DNA of 64,000 nucleotides from a bacterium (GTDB taxonomy: Bacteria; Bdellovibrionota; Bdellovibrionia; Bdellovibrionales; Bdellovibrionaceae). Below are positions 34,223-43,893 of the stretch, in pieces. Under the pieces are notes generated by a model, which was not told where the DNA came from, ran no database searches, and saw only the letters and a list, made by a program, of their open reading frames with translations. The stretch spans positions 186,001 through 250,000 of the forward strand of contig JAIELP010000001.1 of NCBI GenBank assembly GCA_019752925.1, written 5' to 3'. Made by a program: the position numbers and the translations under genes. The stretch's first letter is position 1. Each line of letters begins with the position of its first letter.

Positions 34223-35037
34223 TTTTCCACTCCTGTAAAATTAGATTTAACATTTTGCGTATTCATTTGTAGTGCTATTAAATTTCCCTTAAGTACTAGA
34301 TCCGGAATAATAGCATCAAATATTTTTTCTTTTTCAAATAAACTCGAAAACCCACCGGTACCTATAACAAAAGGTTTTTCGCCTTTAAATGACTCCTGCG
34401 TTATTCTATTTATGATCTCTCTCATGGCACCTAAATGTCCATAATAAAGCCCAGATTGTAGACTTTCTACCGTAGAAAGGCCGAGTACTTCATTTTTAGA
34501 AATGATTTCAACTGAGGGCAATTTAGCAGTTTTAGCCTCTAGGGATTCCATATTGAGTTTTAATCCGGCAATGATTGAGCCACCTAAGTAGTCGCGTTCT
34601 TTAGATACTGCGCAGAAGGTTGTGGCTGTGCCTAAATCAACGAGTATCAGATGCTGATTTGGATAAAGGTTAGTTGCTGCAATTGAGTTGGCAATACGAT
34701 CGGCACCCACTTCAAGAGGGTTGCGGTATTTAATTCTTAAACCGGTTTTTACACCGGCTTGTAAAATAAATGGCGTTGTATTGAAGTATTTTTGGCAAGC
34801 ACCCTTTAAAGAATAAATAACTTCAGGCACCACAGAGCACAAAACGATTTGTTTAATTTGTTTAGGATCAATTCCATTTTCTCGGATGACCATTCTCAAA
34901 AACACACCCACTTCATCCGAAGAAGATCCTTGTTTAGAATTTCTTCTGAACGAAATCAGCATTTTTTCCTGTCCGGCCAGACCATCAAAAACACCACCGT
35001 AAATTTGTGTGTTACCTACATCTAAAGATAAAATCAT
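34219..35037 (-). CDS. coaX: type III pantothenate kinase
   Basis: The 272-residue ASKHA-fold kinase phosphorylates pantothenate, the first committed step to CoA. It has [11 protein letters not shown] at the N-terminus, ADRIAN, and [13 protein letters not shown], the type III signature; type III enzymes are not feedback-inhibited by CoA. Four-base overlaps join it to coaBC upstream and panD downstream. Confidence 0.94.
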   Translation of the reverse strand: MILSLDVGNTQIYGGVFDGLAGQEKMLISFRRNSKQGSSSDEVGVFLRMVIRENGIDPKQIKQIVLCSVVPEVIYSLKGACQKYFNTTPFILQAGVKTGLRIKYRNPLEVGADRIANSIAATNLYPNQHLILVDLGTATTFCAVSKERDYLGGSIIAGLKLNMESLEAKTAKLPSVEIISKNEVLGLSTVESLQSGLYYGHLGAMREIINRITQESFKGEKPFVIGTGGFSSLFEKEKIFDAIIPDLVLKGNLIALQMNTQNVKSNFTGVEK

Positions 35038-36263
35038 ACAAGCCCCTTAGTTTTCATAATATGTTTAAAAATAGTTCCGCATAAAGCCTGCAGCCCTTCG
35101 ATTTCACTAAAATCCGAAGCATTTCCGTAAATACGGTACGTATAGTTATTATTTTTAATATTTTGCCAGTCATTTTGTATAACTAGATCGCAGTTAGCCA
35201 CCTCAAATAAACTACGCACTTTTTTAGCAATTAAGCTTTCGTCCTGAGTAGATGTTAACTTAAAACCTATTAGTTTGGATTGAGGACTTAATTTTTTAAT
35301 TTCATTTATAAGTTTAGGATTGCGTTTCAGAGTCAGTTGCAGCTCAGGTAAGTCACTGTTGATTTTTCCGGTTTGTGTTTCAACTGTATAATCGCTCACG
35401 GCTGCAGCATGCACAACATAATCATAAGAATTATTTTTAAGTTCACCTTGTAGCGCTGTTTGTAAATCTTTAAAAGTTTCAAAAGATAAATCCGCGGCCG
35501 CATTATTTGATTTCACAGCAGTTTTGCTGTGAAGGTAAGTTACCGTCATACCTGATTCGGCCAACGAGTCTGCAATGAGGGCTGCTGTTTTTCCGGAACT
35601 TTTGTTTGTAATAGAGCGTATATCGTCAATAGGTTCTGAGGTGCCCCCAGACGTAACTAAAACTTTAATACTATTGGACTTAACCGATTCTGGAGATTTA
35701 CCGCTCGAATAGGTTAAAGAGCCTAATTGCTTTTCAACTTCCTCAATAATAAGTTCGGGCTCTAATAGTCGCCCCGAACCGATTTCGCCACAGGCTAAAA
35801 CACCTGATGCAGTTTCAAGTATTTCAACTTTCATTTGTTTGAGTTTGGCTATAGAGGCTTGAGTAGTTGGATGCATATACATTTTAGTATTCATGGCAGG
35901 AGCAATTAAAAATGGTTTCTCAAAATCATGCGCTAAGAATAAAGTTGTAAGCAAATCGTCACCCAAACCATAAGCAATTTTATTAATATAATTAGCTGTG
36001 GCCGGAGCCACTAAAATTAAATGAGCCCAGCGCGCCAAGTTAATGTGATCCATAACATTACCACTGGCATACATATCTGTAATGGGAGCTTCGCCAGTTA
36101 ATCCCTCAATCGTAGACTTTCCGATAAATTCTAAGCTGCTTGGAGACATCACAACTTTTACATGGTGACCTTGCTGTTTCAATTTTGAAATAACTGAGCA
36201 GGCTTTGTAGCAAGCAATGGAGCCGGTTAAAATTATTAGTATATTTTTATTAGCATTCGACAT
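35034..36263 (-). CDS. coaBC: phosphopantothenoylcysteine decarboxylase/phosphopantothenate-cysteine ligase
   Basis: The 409-residue bifunctional enzyme makes 4'-phosphopantetheine from phosphopantothenate. The N-terminal flavoprotein (CoaC, about 1-180) has [29 protein letters not shown] and PAMNTKMY; the C-terminal ligase (CoaB, about 198-409) has [12 protein letters not shown], the nucleotide-binding SSGKTA and KRNPKLI. Length is normal. Overlaps panC by 14 bases. Confidence 0.95.
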   Translation of the reverse strand: MSNANKNILIILTGSIACYKACSVISKLKQQGHHVKVVMSPSSLEFIGKSTIEGLTGEAPITDMYASGNVMDHINLARWAHLILVAPATANYINKIAYGLGDDLLTTLFLAHDFEKPFLIAPAMNTKMYMHPTTQASIAKLKQMKVEILETASGVLACGEIGSGRLLEPELIIEEVEKQLGSLTYSSGKSPESVKSNSIKVLVTSGGTSEPIDDIRSITNKSSGKTAALIADSLAESGMTVTYLHSKTAVKSNNAAADLSFETFKDLQTALQGELKNNSYDYVVHAAAVSDYTVETQTGKINSDLPELQLTLKRNPKLINEIKKLSPQSKLIGFKLTSTQDESLIAKKVRSLFEVANCDLVIQNDWQNIKNNNYTYRIYGNASDFSEIEGLQALCGTIFKHIMKTKGLV

Positions 36264-37017
36264 TGTCTATTAACCTTAATCCGTCAATATAGACGGCTAT
36301 GAAACGGCGGTTAAAGTGCTCTTCCAAATACTCTACCTCGATGCCGTTGGATGTTAAAAACTCCCTGGCTTTACTTAAATCTGTAAAATCAGTAAGTGCT
36401 TTATATATGAGAGCCGCCTTTTTGCGGCCCGCTTCGTTTAATCTCATATTGCGTGAGCTCATTGCTAAACCATCTATTTCGCGGATTGTTTCACAACCAA
36501 CAATTGAAGTTCTTAGAAAAAAGGCGCTGGCCATATCTTCAATAAGCTTAAACTGTTGAAAATCTTTTTTCCCAAAGTAAGCTTTCTGTGCATTTACAAT
36601 TTGCAAGAGCTTCATAACGATAGTGAGTACTCCGTTAAAATGGCCATCGCGGTAGGCTCCACAGAGTTTTTTTGAAAAATTATTTTCACTCAATTGATAA
36701 CGGTATCCATCATTATAAATTTCAGCGTAATCTGGGGAAATAACAACTTGCGCGCCGGATTCTTCTGCAATTTTTAAGTCAGTATCCCAAGTGCGTGGAT
36801 ATTTTTGTAAATCATCTGTGTTATTAAATTGAGTAGGATTAACAAAAATACTTAATACAGTAATTGTGTTTTCAGCTGCAGATTTTTTTAACAGCGACGC
36901 ATGGCCTGTATGCAATGCTCCCATCGTAGGAACAAAGCCAATGCTGACGGCCGAAGGCAAAGCATCTCGGTATTTAATGAAATCTTTTAAAGAATTAAAT
37001 ACTTTTAATTTACTCAT
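36250..37017 (-). CDS. panC: pantothenate synthetase
   Basis: The 255-residue ATP-dependent ligase joins pantoate and beta-alanine. It has the nucleotidyltransferase motif HTGHASL in FVPTMGALHTGH, FVNPTQF, the KMSKS-like MSSRN, and GKKDFQQ. I chose ATG 37017 (MSKLKVF), which overlaps the panB end by 8 bases; the longer frame to 37065 lies inside panB. It is slightly shorter than the usual 280 residues, at the C-terminus. Confidence 0.95.
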   Translation of the reverse strand: MSKLKVFNSLKDFIKYRDALPSAVSIGFVPTMGALHTGHASLLKKSAAENTITVLSIFVNPTQFNNTDDLQKYPRTWDTDLKIAEESGAQVVISPDYAEIYNDGYRYQLSENNFSKKLCGAYRDGHFNGVLTIVMKLLQIVNAQKAYFGKKDFQQFKLIEDMASAFFLRTSIVGCETIREIDGLAMSSRNMRLNEAGRKKAALIYKALTDFTDLSKAREFLTSNGIEVEYLEEHFNRRFIAVYIDGLRLIDNVEC

Positions 37018-37801
37018 AACTCTGTTCTTTACTCGGAAACTCAGCATTTTTAACTTCTGTAACATAAGAGTTTAAAGCTTCAGATATTAAGTCGAAGCCA
37101 TTTAAATATTTTTTTAGAAACTTAGGTTTAAAGTCTTTATTCATTCCCAACATGTCCTGTAATACCAAAACCTGTCCATCAGTTGAAGAACCGGCACCAA
37201 TTCCGATGGTAGGAATTTTCAAAGCGGCTGTAATTTTTTTTGCCAGATCATTGGGGACGCATTCTAAAACCAAACTGAAGCATCCGGCTTTTTCAAGCGC
37301 AACTGAATCGGCTAAAATTTTGTCGGCAGCTTCTTGCGCTTTGCCTTGAACTTTGGGGCCCCCTATTTGGTGTATAGATTGCGGTGTTAATCCTAAGTGG
37401 CCCATAACCGGTACGCCGGATTCTACTATATGTTTGATGAGTTCAAGATGTCCTTCAGCGCCTTCAATTTTTACGGCTTGCGCGCCGGCTTTCATCAGCT
37501 TTTCAACCTGGTCCATTGAATTTTTTAAACCTTTACGTGTACTTAAGAAGGGCATATCTGCAATTAAAAATTTATTGGGAGAGCCTTTGGCTACAGCGGC
37601 AGTATGTAATGCAATAACAGCAGTCGAAGAATTTAAAGTTGTGTTGTGTCCATGCATTACTTGCGCAGAGGAGTCTCCAACCAAGATGCAATCGATTTTA
37701 GTTTCAGCTATAATTCTGGCAAAGCTGTAGTCGTAGCAGGTTATCATCGAAATTTTTTCTTTGATTAGTTTTTTTTTCTGAAAATCTAAAATTGATTTCA
37801 T
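37010..37801 (-). CDS. panB: 3-methyl-2-oxobutanoate hydroxymethyltransferase
   Basis: The 263-residue TIM-barrel enzyme transfers a hydroxymethyl group from methylene-THF to ketoisovalerate, giving ketopantoate. It has TCYDYSFARI, VGDSSAQVMHGHNTT (metal-binding), VKIEGAEGH, MGHLGLTPQ and IGIGAGS. Overlaps the panG-like gene by 4 bases. The product needs a ketopantoate reductase, for which the gene just upstream is the candidate. Confidence 0.96.
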   Translation of the reverse strand: MKSILDFQKKKLIKEKISMITCYDYSFARIIAETKIDCILVGDSSAQVMHGHNTTLNSSTAVIALHTAAVAKGSPNKFLIADMPFLSTRKGLKNSMDQVEKLMKAGAQAVKIEGAEGHLELIKHIVESGVPVMGHLGLTPQSIHQIGGPKVQGKAQEAADKILADSVALEKAGCFSLVLECVPNDLAKKITAALKIPTIGIGAGSSTDGQVLVLQDMLGMNKDFKPKFLKKYLNGFDLISEALNSYVTEVKNAEFPSKEQSYE

Positions 37802-38499
37802 TTATTAAATTCCTTATTAAAAGCACTGTAGATATTCCTTAATTTAGAATTCTCAGTAAGTGATTGTAAGTTATCGGATATAGTTTTTTGGTCATTTCTA
37901 ATAATCGGACCAGTGAGGGCATTTTTTTTGTATTTAAGGTAACTCTGTGCGATTTGTTCGATATAAAGATCGAATGCTTTTTCGGGAATATCCAGTTTAT
38001 GCATTTGCTCTGAAACATCATTCCATAGTAGCTGTGGAAAGTTTCCTGATAAAACACAAAGGGCATGATACAGAGCTTTATTATTTGAACTTACGCTACT
38101 AAAAGCATTATTAAACTGAGGTAAAGCCCTATGGAGCAGATCAAAGCCACTAATAACAAAATGAATCTGCGAATAAACCTCACTTGGTAAAAAATCTTTA
38201 GGAAAACTCATTAGAGGATGTGCTGATAAAATTCTTGCATCGTTTAAAGCGCCACTGAAGTGAACAACTGTTTTGCCACTATTTAAAAGATAGCTTTCAT
38301 AAAACTCAACTATGGCTGAATCTGAAATCGCTAACCAAACGATATTACATTTGTTTAATGCTGCATTTAATTTTTCAGTAGATTGAGAACGATCCCAAGT
38401 TAAAATACTATTGGGTTTTTCCAGCAAACTGTTCCAGTGCTGAAGATGGCGCGCAAGACGACCAGAGCCGATAAGCAAAACAGATGAATTTATGTGCAT
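37798..38499 (-). CDS. Rossmann/DUF2520-like protein, probable ketopantoate reductase of the PanG type
   Basis: The 233-residue protein has an N-terminal NAD(P)-binding fold with GSGRLARHL (residues 12-20) and a second strand IVWLAISDSAI, then SAHPLMSFP and a C-terminal helical region with YHALCVLSGNFPQLLW. This is the layout of Rossmann-like/DUF2520 proteins. PanG of Francisella, a ketopantoate reductase unlike PanE, has as I recall the same domain type. As first gene of a panB-panC-coaBC-coaX-panD operon with no panE, it is the natural candidate for the missing step. The function is inference from context and architecture. GGAGG precedes ATG 38499. Confidence 0.8.
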   Translation of the reverse strand: MHINSSVLLIGSGRLARHLQHWNSLLEKPNSILTWDRSQSTEKLNAALNKCNIVWLAISDSAIVEFYESYLLNSGKTVVHFSGALNDARILSAHPLMSFPKDFLPSEVYSQIHFVISGFDLLHRALPQFNNAFSSVSSNNKALYHALCVLSGNFPQLLWNDVSEQMHKLDIPEKAFDLYIEQIAQSYLKYKKNALTGPIIRNDQKTISDNLQSLTENSKLRNIYSAFNKEFNK

Positions 38500-38508
38500 A
38501 TTTCCTCC

Positions 38509-38544
38509 GGTACCTGTCTCAAATCAAACTTGATGATCAGGTCC
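38509..38544 (-). promoter_or_regulatory. leader hairpin of the pantothenate/CoA operon
   Basis: GGTACCTG (38509-38516) pairs with CAGGTCC (38538-38544), with one bulge, and a small ATCA/TGAT stem-loop inside. It ends immediately before the GGAGG ribosome-binding site of the first operon gene, so folding could affect translation. No known riboswitch was recognised. Confidence 0.35.
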
Positions 38545-38624
38545 TAAAACACATTAGAGCATAGGCTCTAGCCACAGAAATTATCACTTTTTAAATAAAA
38601 AGCAAGGTGGTAATAGGTATATCT

Positions 38625-39380
38625 ATGACTTCAAATAGTTCCAAAACGTCTTATGCGGCAATATTATGGGTTTTACTAGTGGCGGCAGCGGCAATAGGCG
38701 TTTTTGTTTACCTTGTTATAGGTGATGCTCCCAGAACTCTACCTAAAATCAAGCTCAGCTATTTTGTCGACGAACAAGAAGTGGCCGAGTCGGTTGGAAA
38801 AAGACTTTTTCAGGAAATTAATCAAAATAAATTTTATTGGTTTGGCACAGAACCAGGCAAACCTGAATACTTAGATATTATTACAGAAATTAAAAAAGAA
38901 CTTTCAAAAAAATATCAGTTTACAAGAGTGATTCTGGATTCAGAGCTAGGCCTTACTAAAGCAGATTCAGTTAAATTAGGCGTAACAGATGAAGTTAACT
39001 TTAAAGAAAATATTTCTATAGTTGGCCAAAAATTTTCTGAATTAGAACAAAAAGGTACTCCGTACATATTTATTACGGCTTCAATTTATACAACATCGCT
39101 GTTGATTAACAATCCACTTCATACTTTGAGACAAAAGTTTTCAATTAAGCCGATGACATTTTCATTAGCGTATTTTCCGACAGATATTGACGATGAAAAA
39201 AATATGTTATTTGGATGTAGAACTGAAGATCATTCCGGCACATCTGAATGGGGCTGTGTGGTTGTTAGCAAAGCCCGCGTAAACCGTCGAAAAATCGAAC
39301 CGGAAAATCAAAAGCCTTGGCTTGGTATTATGGATTTATCAGGCGAGCAGGATTATATTTTGGTACTCAAGAAAAAATGA
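38625..39380 (+). CDS. single-pass membrane protein of unknown family
   Basis: The 251-residue protein has one hydrophobic helix near its N-terminus (AAILWVLLVAAAAIGVFVYL, residues 11-30), then a soluble alpha/beta domain with no recognised motif. A Cys pair lies in FGCRTED and WGCVVV. ATG 38625 has AGG 8 bases upstream; GTG 38607 is less likely. Its stop overlaps the next start (ATGA), so the two membrane proteins are coupled and may work together. Confidence 0.76.
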   Translation: MTSNSSKTSYAAILWVLLVAAAAIGVFVYLVIGDAPRTLPKIKLSYFVDEQEVAESVGKRLFQEINQNKFYWFGTEPGKPEYLDIITEIKKELSKKYQFTRVILDSELGLTKADSVKLGVTDEVNFKENISIVGQKFSELEQKGTPYIFITASIYTTSLLINNPLHTLRQKFSIKPMTFSLAYFPTDIDDEKNMLFGCRTEDHSGTSEWGCVVVSKARVNRRKIEPENQKPWLGIMDLSGEQDYILVLKKK

Positions 39381-40309
39381 GTCCAATAGATACCGAGAAA
39401 CAATCTGAAATTGAAATTAAAAAAGCAGCCCAGCTTTCAATAACTGAAATCACTCTAGGTTCTCTCGGTCATGGTCTCAAAATTCCTTTAACGGGCCAGC
39501 TACTTTCGTTAAATCAATTGGCTTTTATGCTAAACGTGGTTAACAAAGAAAAACTTCCAAAATCCTCTGCATTTGAAATTTCTGGAATTGCTGCCATATT
39601 AAAATCTTTTTCACCAGCAGGGCAAAAGTTAGGACCTATGCTTTCAATTGCCATGCAGGGTTTTTTGTTTTGGCTAGGTACGGCTATTTTCGGATTAAAT
39701 ATTGTCGGACAAATTATCGGTGCCGTGGCTCTTTCGTTGTGGGCCTTTATTCAGCCGTTTGTAACTTTATTTATGATTTACGGATTTGATTTGGCAAAAT
39801 TGATCGAGTTTTATTCTAAACGTATTAGCGATGATTATTCATTTTTTGCACTATCACTTGTGTATGCTGTTGTAGCTTTTATGATACTTAAAATCTCTGT
39901 TGCAGTAGGCTTTGTTATTTTCAGTGTGAGTTCTAAAAAAGAAATTAACGTAATTAATCAGGATAAAATAGGCTCGGCTTTGCTGAGGCAAATGCCATCA
40001 GGCAAAAGCTCTAATGCACTTAAATCTGCAGTCAAAGATTTATTTAAGCCTTTATTTCTTTTGAGTTTTATACTGATGCTTGTATTTATCTGGCAATTAA
40101 ACGGCACATTGGGGGAAAAAATCTGGTTGTCGTTAAGACCATTAGCCATTGCGTTTGTTATTTTTTATTTATTAAGAAGTCCGTGGGTCGCAAAAAAATT
40201 ATTGGAATGGTCGAACAAATCACCCAAATTCGAAAAAATTTATTCAAAATCAAAATCAGCGTGGAAACTCGTGACCGAAAAGATCACGAGCTCTGATCAA
40301 AATAATTAG
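39377..40309 (+). CDS. multi-pass membrane protein of unknown family
   Basis: The 310-residue protein has about six hydrophobic helices (near residues 75-160, 165-195, 225-275) and polar N- and C-terminal tails. The conserved-looking GHGLKIPLTGQLLSLNQLAFML segment, split by a loop, reminds me loosely of ECF-type or lipid-export membrane components, but I cannot name a family. ATG 39377 overlaps the stop of its partner gene. The end overlaps the S41 lipoprotein gene by 4 bases within TTAG. Confidence 0.76.
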   Translation: MSPIDTEKQSEIEIKKAAQLSITEITLGSLGHGLKIPLTGQLLSLNQLAFMLNVVNKEKLPKSSAFEISGIAAILKSFSPAGQKLGPMLSIAMQGFLFWLGTAIFGLNIVGQIIGAVALSLWAFIQPFVTLFMIYGFDLAKLIEFYSKRISDDYSFFALSLVYAVVAFMILKISVAVGFVIFSVSSKKEINVINQDKIGSALLRQMPSGKSSNALKSAVKDLFKPLFLLSFILMLVFIWQLNGTLGEKIWLSLRPLAIAFVIFYLLRSPWVAKKLLEWSNKSPKFEKIYSKSKSAWKLVTEKITSSDQNN

Positions 40310-41904
40310 TCGCCAGACTTACGGATTTCTTTGTCTTTTTCAACTTCGATAAATTTGTATTTAATTTTCGAGTCAGTTGTTAATAAAAGTTCATTAGGAA
40401 GTTTAACATTGGTTGCGAACATTGATATTTTTTCATTGGGATTTGATAATTTTGCCACTATCAATTGAAGTGCTTTTTCTAATTGTAAATCTTTTGCTTG
40501 CACACGTTCGTCAACCGTGGGTTCAATTATTACATCGGGTTGAGTGCCTGCGCCTTCAATAAGTGTATTAGATACAGCTGTAAATCCTTGTACTACTGAG
40601 TATCTAAAAGCATGCTCAGATACTGGCAATTCAAATGCAAGAGGATTTCCCGAGCCCCCACCAGTGGCTTCGCCCACTATTAATGCGAGCTTATTCTCTT
40701 TCATTGCAGAAACAAAAGTGTCACAAGCACTGAAACAATATGACGAAGTAAGTACAATGACTGGTTTAGAATATCTTTTTGATTCTGCTGCCGGAGCAAT
40801 ATTACGATCTAATATTTCCGAAAAGCGATCACCTTGATTAAAGTTATATTCAAAAACTACACTCGGTCTGGCTGCAGTTAAATAATCTGCAGCTACTGCC
40901 TTTTGTTTGAAGCGAAGCATAGGCTGATTTGCTAATCTTGATAGAATAGCATTTCCTGAAAGATCGCCGCCACCATTTTTTCGTAAATCGAGTATGAGTC
41001 CATCAGTAGTAGAAAGTCTATCCATAGCTTGATTCAGTAACTGAGTCATTTTAGTTCCTTGGAACCCATCAATTTTTAAATAGCCTATATTGCTAGGTAA
41101 AATTACTGTTTTAAGGAGATTAAGTCCTGTTTCAGGCGCGCCTCTAGCTTCAATTGCACCATCGTATAATTCGATGTTGCGCGGAATATTTTCACTAATT
41201 TTTTTACCGTTATAAATGCCTTCAATTAATATTGGCTTTGGGCCTTCTATTTCTGCTAACACCTGGAAGATATTGTTGCCAACGCTTCTTCTGCGCATAG
41301 CTTTTGTAGAGCCTGATGATAACTTTTCAGCTTCATCTGCATATTCTTTCCAATTTTTTCCCTGAATTTTATTTACCACAGTGCCAGGCTTTAACGATTG
41401 AACCGAGGAGCCTGTTCTAGAAACTATAAGTGTTTCATGGTCTGTGCCCGGAGCTAATACTTCAAAGCGAACAGGCACTTCATAAAATTCAAGTTTTGAT
41501 AAGTCATCTCTCAGCATGGCGTTTACATGTCCGTCTCTGAATGATGCAGCCCATTTTGTTAAAAGTTGGAAGTATTGAGTTTCAGTTGTGCTATTTGTAA
41601 TTTGATTTTCAAGACCTGCGGCAATTTCTTTAAAATTAATGGAGTACTCTTTTTGTTTTTCATCCCAGTAACAATAAATTTTTTCTGAAACATAGACGAG
41701 ATATTTAAATTCTCTTTTTAAGTCAGTGCAGTCTTCATTGCAATTTTCAGTTTGTTCCAGTTTAAGGTTTTGACTGAAAGATTCGAAACTATCTATACCT
41801 TGAGATTTGGGGGCACAGCTCGAAAAACTAAGCAAAACAGAAGTTAGGCTGATTAATAGACTGAACTTCGTTAAACTATTACGTACTGATATCGAATACT
41901 TCAT
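40306..41904 (-). CDS. S41-family serine peptidase-like lipoprotein
   Basis: The 532-residue protein has a lipoprotein signal (SFSSC, Cys near residue 30). The S41 (tail-specific protease) core is at about 260-470: LDLRKNGGGDLSG, then LTSSYCFSACDTFVSAM with the likely catalytic Ser in FSACD, and GEATGGGSG. The catalytic Lys is not obvious in the usual place (FGKG in classical Ctp), so activity is uncertain. A PDZ-like domain may lie around 150-230. GGAGG stands 5 bases before ATG 41904. It should sit in the outer or inner membrane facing the periplasm. Confidence 0.84.
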   Translation of the reverse strand: MKYSISVRNSLTKFSLLISLTSVLLSFSSCAPKSQGIDSFESFSQNLKLEQTENCNEDCTDLKREFKYLVYVSEKIYCYWDEKQKEYSINFKEIAAGLENQITNSTTETQYFQLLTKWAASFRDGHVNAMLRDDLSKLEFYEVPVRFEVLAPGTDHETLIVSRTGSSVQSLKPGTVVNKIQGKNWKEYADEAEKLSSGSTKAMRRRSVGNNIFQVLAEIEGPKPILIEGIYNGKKISENIPRNIELYDGAIEARGAPETGLNLLKTVILPSNIGYLKIDGFQGTKMTQLLNQAMDRLSTTDGLILDLRKNGGGDLSGNAILSRLANQPMLRFKQKAVAADYLTAARPSVVFEYNFNQGDRFSEILDRNIAPAAESKRYSKPVIVLTSSYCFSACDTFVSAMKENKLALIVGEATGGGSGNPLAFELPVSEHAFRYSVVQGFTAVSNTLIEGAGTQPDVIIEPTVDERVQAKDLQLEKALQLIVAKLSNPNEKISMFATNVKLPNELLLTTDSKIKYKFIEVEKDKEIRKSGD

Positions 41905-41968
41905 GAGAGCCTCCAAAAAGGTGTTGAGGCCTGAATTGCATAAATAAGTCCAACTTTAAATGCGATCG

Positions 41969-42014
41969 GAGCCAATTGGGCGTCTAACTAGTAGACACTC
42001 AACAAATTTGGCTC
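41969..42014 (-). terminator. stem-loop after the 5'-nucleotidase gene
   Basis: The outer stem GAGCCAA/TTGGCTC is extended by TT/AA past a bulge, and an inner GTCTA/TAGAC hairpin lies at 41982-41996. It begins 24 bases beyond the 5'-nucleotidase stop. No U-tract follows, so Rho-independent termination is not certain. Confidence 0.4.
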
Positions 42015-42037
42015 ATCATGTTTTCATAAGTAGTTGA

Positions 42038-43414
42038 TTAAACTTCGTGGCTTAAAGGGCGTCTCGGCGCACGGAAATACGTACGAGGCGAAAGATCAAA
42101 TAAGTCACTGATTTTACTCATGTAAACGCAGGCATATCTTTCCATTTGGTAGGCAAAGTAGCTTTCCTCGTTACCGGCTCTCATGAGCTGACCCCAGTTT
42201 GGATTATAGAGTGCTTGCTGTTTTTTAATAAGCTGGCTGATTGAGGTGTCGATTTCAGTAATTGAATCCTGTAATTCAGAAATTCTTTTTTCATCAACCT
42301 GAGTCGCTTTTTCAATTTTCTTAGTCATGAGATCAGTTAACTCATCTTCAAATGGCTCTTTACGCCGCATAAGCGAGTCGATTTCTGTCATGATGGGTTC
42401 AGCTTTGCGGTTGTTGCTGATTTCGTCTTCGAGCTCTTCAGTGATCATAGCTGTTCTCCAGTTACAATCTTTTTTGAGTCTTAGGATATCACCGTAAATA
42501 TGATCACCGATGTAAAGGATATCGTCTCCGTCTAAGCCGAAATCTTCTGTAAATTTACGTGCGCCGCCGCCTTGGTAAACTCCTGGCTCTAATTTATCAT
42601 CTAAGTTGGTCATAGTTCCGTCTTCAGGATTTACTTTTAAGTATTTGCCGTCGTCATAGAAAAATTTAGGTTTTGAAGCCAGAGTAATAACCACTTCAAA
42701 TAAATCCACCCAGGATTTATGTTCTTTTAAAAACGGATTGATGGCGTAATCTAAAAGTAATTTTGAGTATGAAAAATCAGAATTAGTTAAAACAAATATC
42801 TTTTTACCGTGCTTTTTAAATTTTTCGAGGCCACGTACAACTTCTTCATCTTTAATAATGTAGTGAGAAAGGTTTTTTCTAACTTCATTTTTTAAAGAGC
42901 CATCGCGATGAGCTTCATCTAACGCATCTAAAACGTCATCAGCTAATTGAGCATAGTCAGGAAGTTTTAAATCGGGTTGAGTGTCTTTAAGTTCTACTAA
43001 CTGTGAATAAGCATGCGCTAAAGAGTAAGAAAAACTGGTATCGATTGCTAAGTAGTCATTTTTACTTAAATCAATGTAAGTCGATTTATAAACTTTTTGG
43101 TGGGTTTTAAAATCAAGAGGTTTTAAACCATGGAAACTGTTACGGATGGCTGTGTAACGGTTCAGTTTCAGCAAATTTCCTTTTTTACGATCTACAACCA
43201 AACCTCTTAAGGCAAAGTGAAAATCAAATGTGAGTTTTTTTACAGCATCAGGATAATTTTTTCGACTAACTAATTTGTTAATTATTGTAGTGTGTGAAAG
43301 ACGCTCAAAGTTTTCGGTGTTGTAACGGATCAATGTGTGATCCATATCTAGCCCGATGTATTTGATTCTTTTTAAATTAAGGGTGCGGTTTACATATACT
43401 TTATTTTGAGGCAT
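42038..43414 (-). CDS. HAD-IG family 5'-nucleotidase
   Basis: The 458-residue protein has the HAD nucleophile motif GLDMDHTLIRY (Asp near residues 22-24), the TNSDFSYSK motif II, and the acidic motif GDHIYGDI. This is the IMP/GMP-type purine 5'-nucleotidase family (HAD-IG, cytosolic 5'-nucleotidase II-like). A long helical segment near residues 340-400 is typical of the family. It would hydrolyse nucleoside monophosphates in the cytoplasm. GGAGGGCAC precedes ATG 43414; 27 bases separate it from the rhodanese gene upstream. Confidence 0.92.
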   Translation of the reverse strand: MPQNKVYVNRTLNLKRIKYIGLDMDHTLIRYNTENFERLSHTTIINKLVSRKNYPDAVKKLTFDFHFALRGLVVDRKKGNLLKLNRYTAIRNSFHGLKPLDFKTHQKVYKSTYIDLSKNDYLAIDTSFSYSLAHAYSQLVELKDTQPDLKLPDYAQLADDVLDALDEAHRDGSLKNEVRKNLSHYIIKDEEVVRGLEKFKKHGKKIFVLTNSDFSYSKLLLDYAINPFLKEHKSWVDLFEVVITLASKPKFFYDDGKYLKVNPEDGTMTNLDDKLEPGVYQGGGARKFTEDFGLDGDDILYIGDHIYGDILRLKKDCNWRTAMITEELEDEISNNRKAEPIMTEIDSLMRRKEPFEDELTDLMTKKIEKATQVDEKRISELQDSITEIDTSISQLIKKQQALYNPNWGQLMRAGNEESYFAYQMERYACVYMSKISDLFDLSPRTYFRAPRRPLSHEV

Positions 43415-43441
43415 TGTGCCCTCCGGTCCTGTGATTGAGAA

Positions 43442-43798
43442 TTAATTTTCTGTAGGCAGTTGAAGTTGGTTCCACAAAAGCATTCCGCCTATCATGTTGT
43501 GGACCTGTGTATAGCCTTGCGACTTAGCATAGGCAGCAGCTTGAGCGGAGCGGCCACCGGATCTGCAGATAAACACAATAGTTTTATCTTTAGGCAGAGT
43601 GTTCAGTTTTTCAGGCAATGTGGATAAAACCATTAATTCTGTTTGTGGAGCATGCCCTAATTCGCCCGTGTATTCAGACACTTCACGAACATCAACAAGT
43701 TTCAGATGGCTGGAATTGTCTAAAACTTCCTGAGGAGTCACATCTTCGATATCAGGAAAATAAGGGTTCAGAGATTTGGTTTTAAATTCATACGACAT
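43442..43798 (-). CDS. rhodanese-domain protein
   Basis: The 118-residue protein is a single rhodanese domain. The active-site loop CRSGGRS with the sulfur-carrying Cys (near residue 83) follows KTIVFI, and VDVREVSEYTGELGHAP marks the N-terminal part. It may carry persulfide sulfur or act as a thiosulfate sulfurtransferase in the cytoplasm. It probably shares a transcript with the 5'-nucleotidase gene. Confidence 0.92.
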   Translation of the reverse strand: MSYEFKTKSLNPYFPDIEDVTPQEVLDNSSHLKLVDVREVSEYTGELGHAPQTELMVLSTLPEKLNTLPKDKTIVFICRSGGRSAQAAAYAKSQGYTQVHNMIGGMLLWNQLQLPTEN

Positions 43799-43893
43799 AG
43801 ATTTACCAGTGTAATGGGATGCTCAGTGTCACAGCAAGCAATAAACCAGTCCAGCTATGCTTTTGTCCTCGCTCAGGCTAAACTGATTAGCTC

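Noticed and set aside
37353-37730. 125-codon plus-strand ORF
   Set aside because: It lies wholly antisense to panB, whose motifs are clear, and has no ribosome-binding site or recognisable features.
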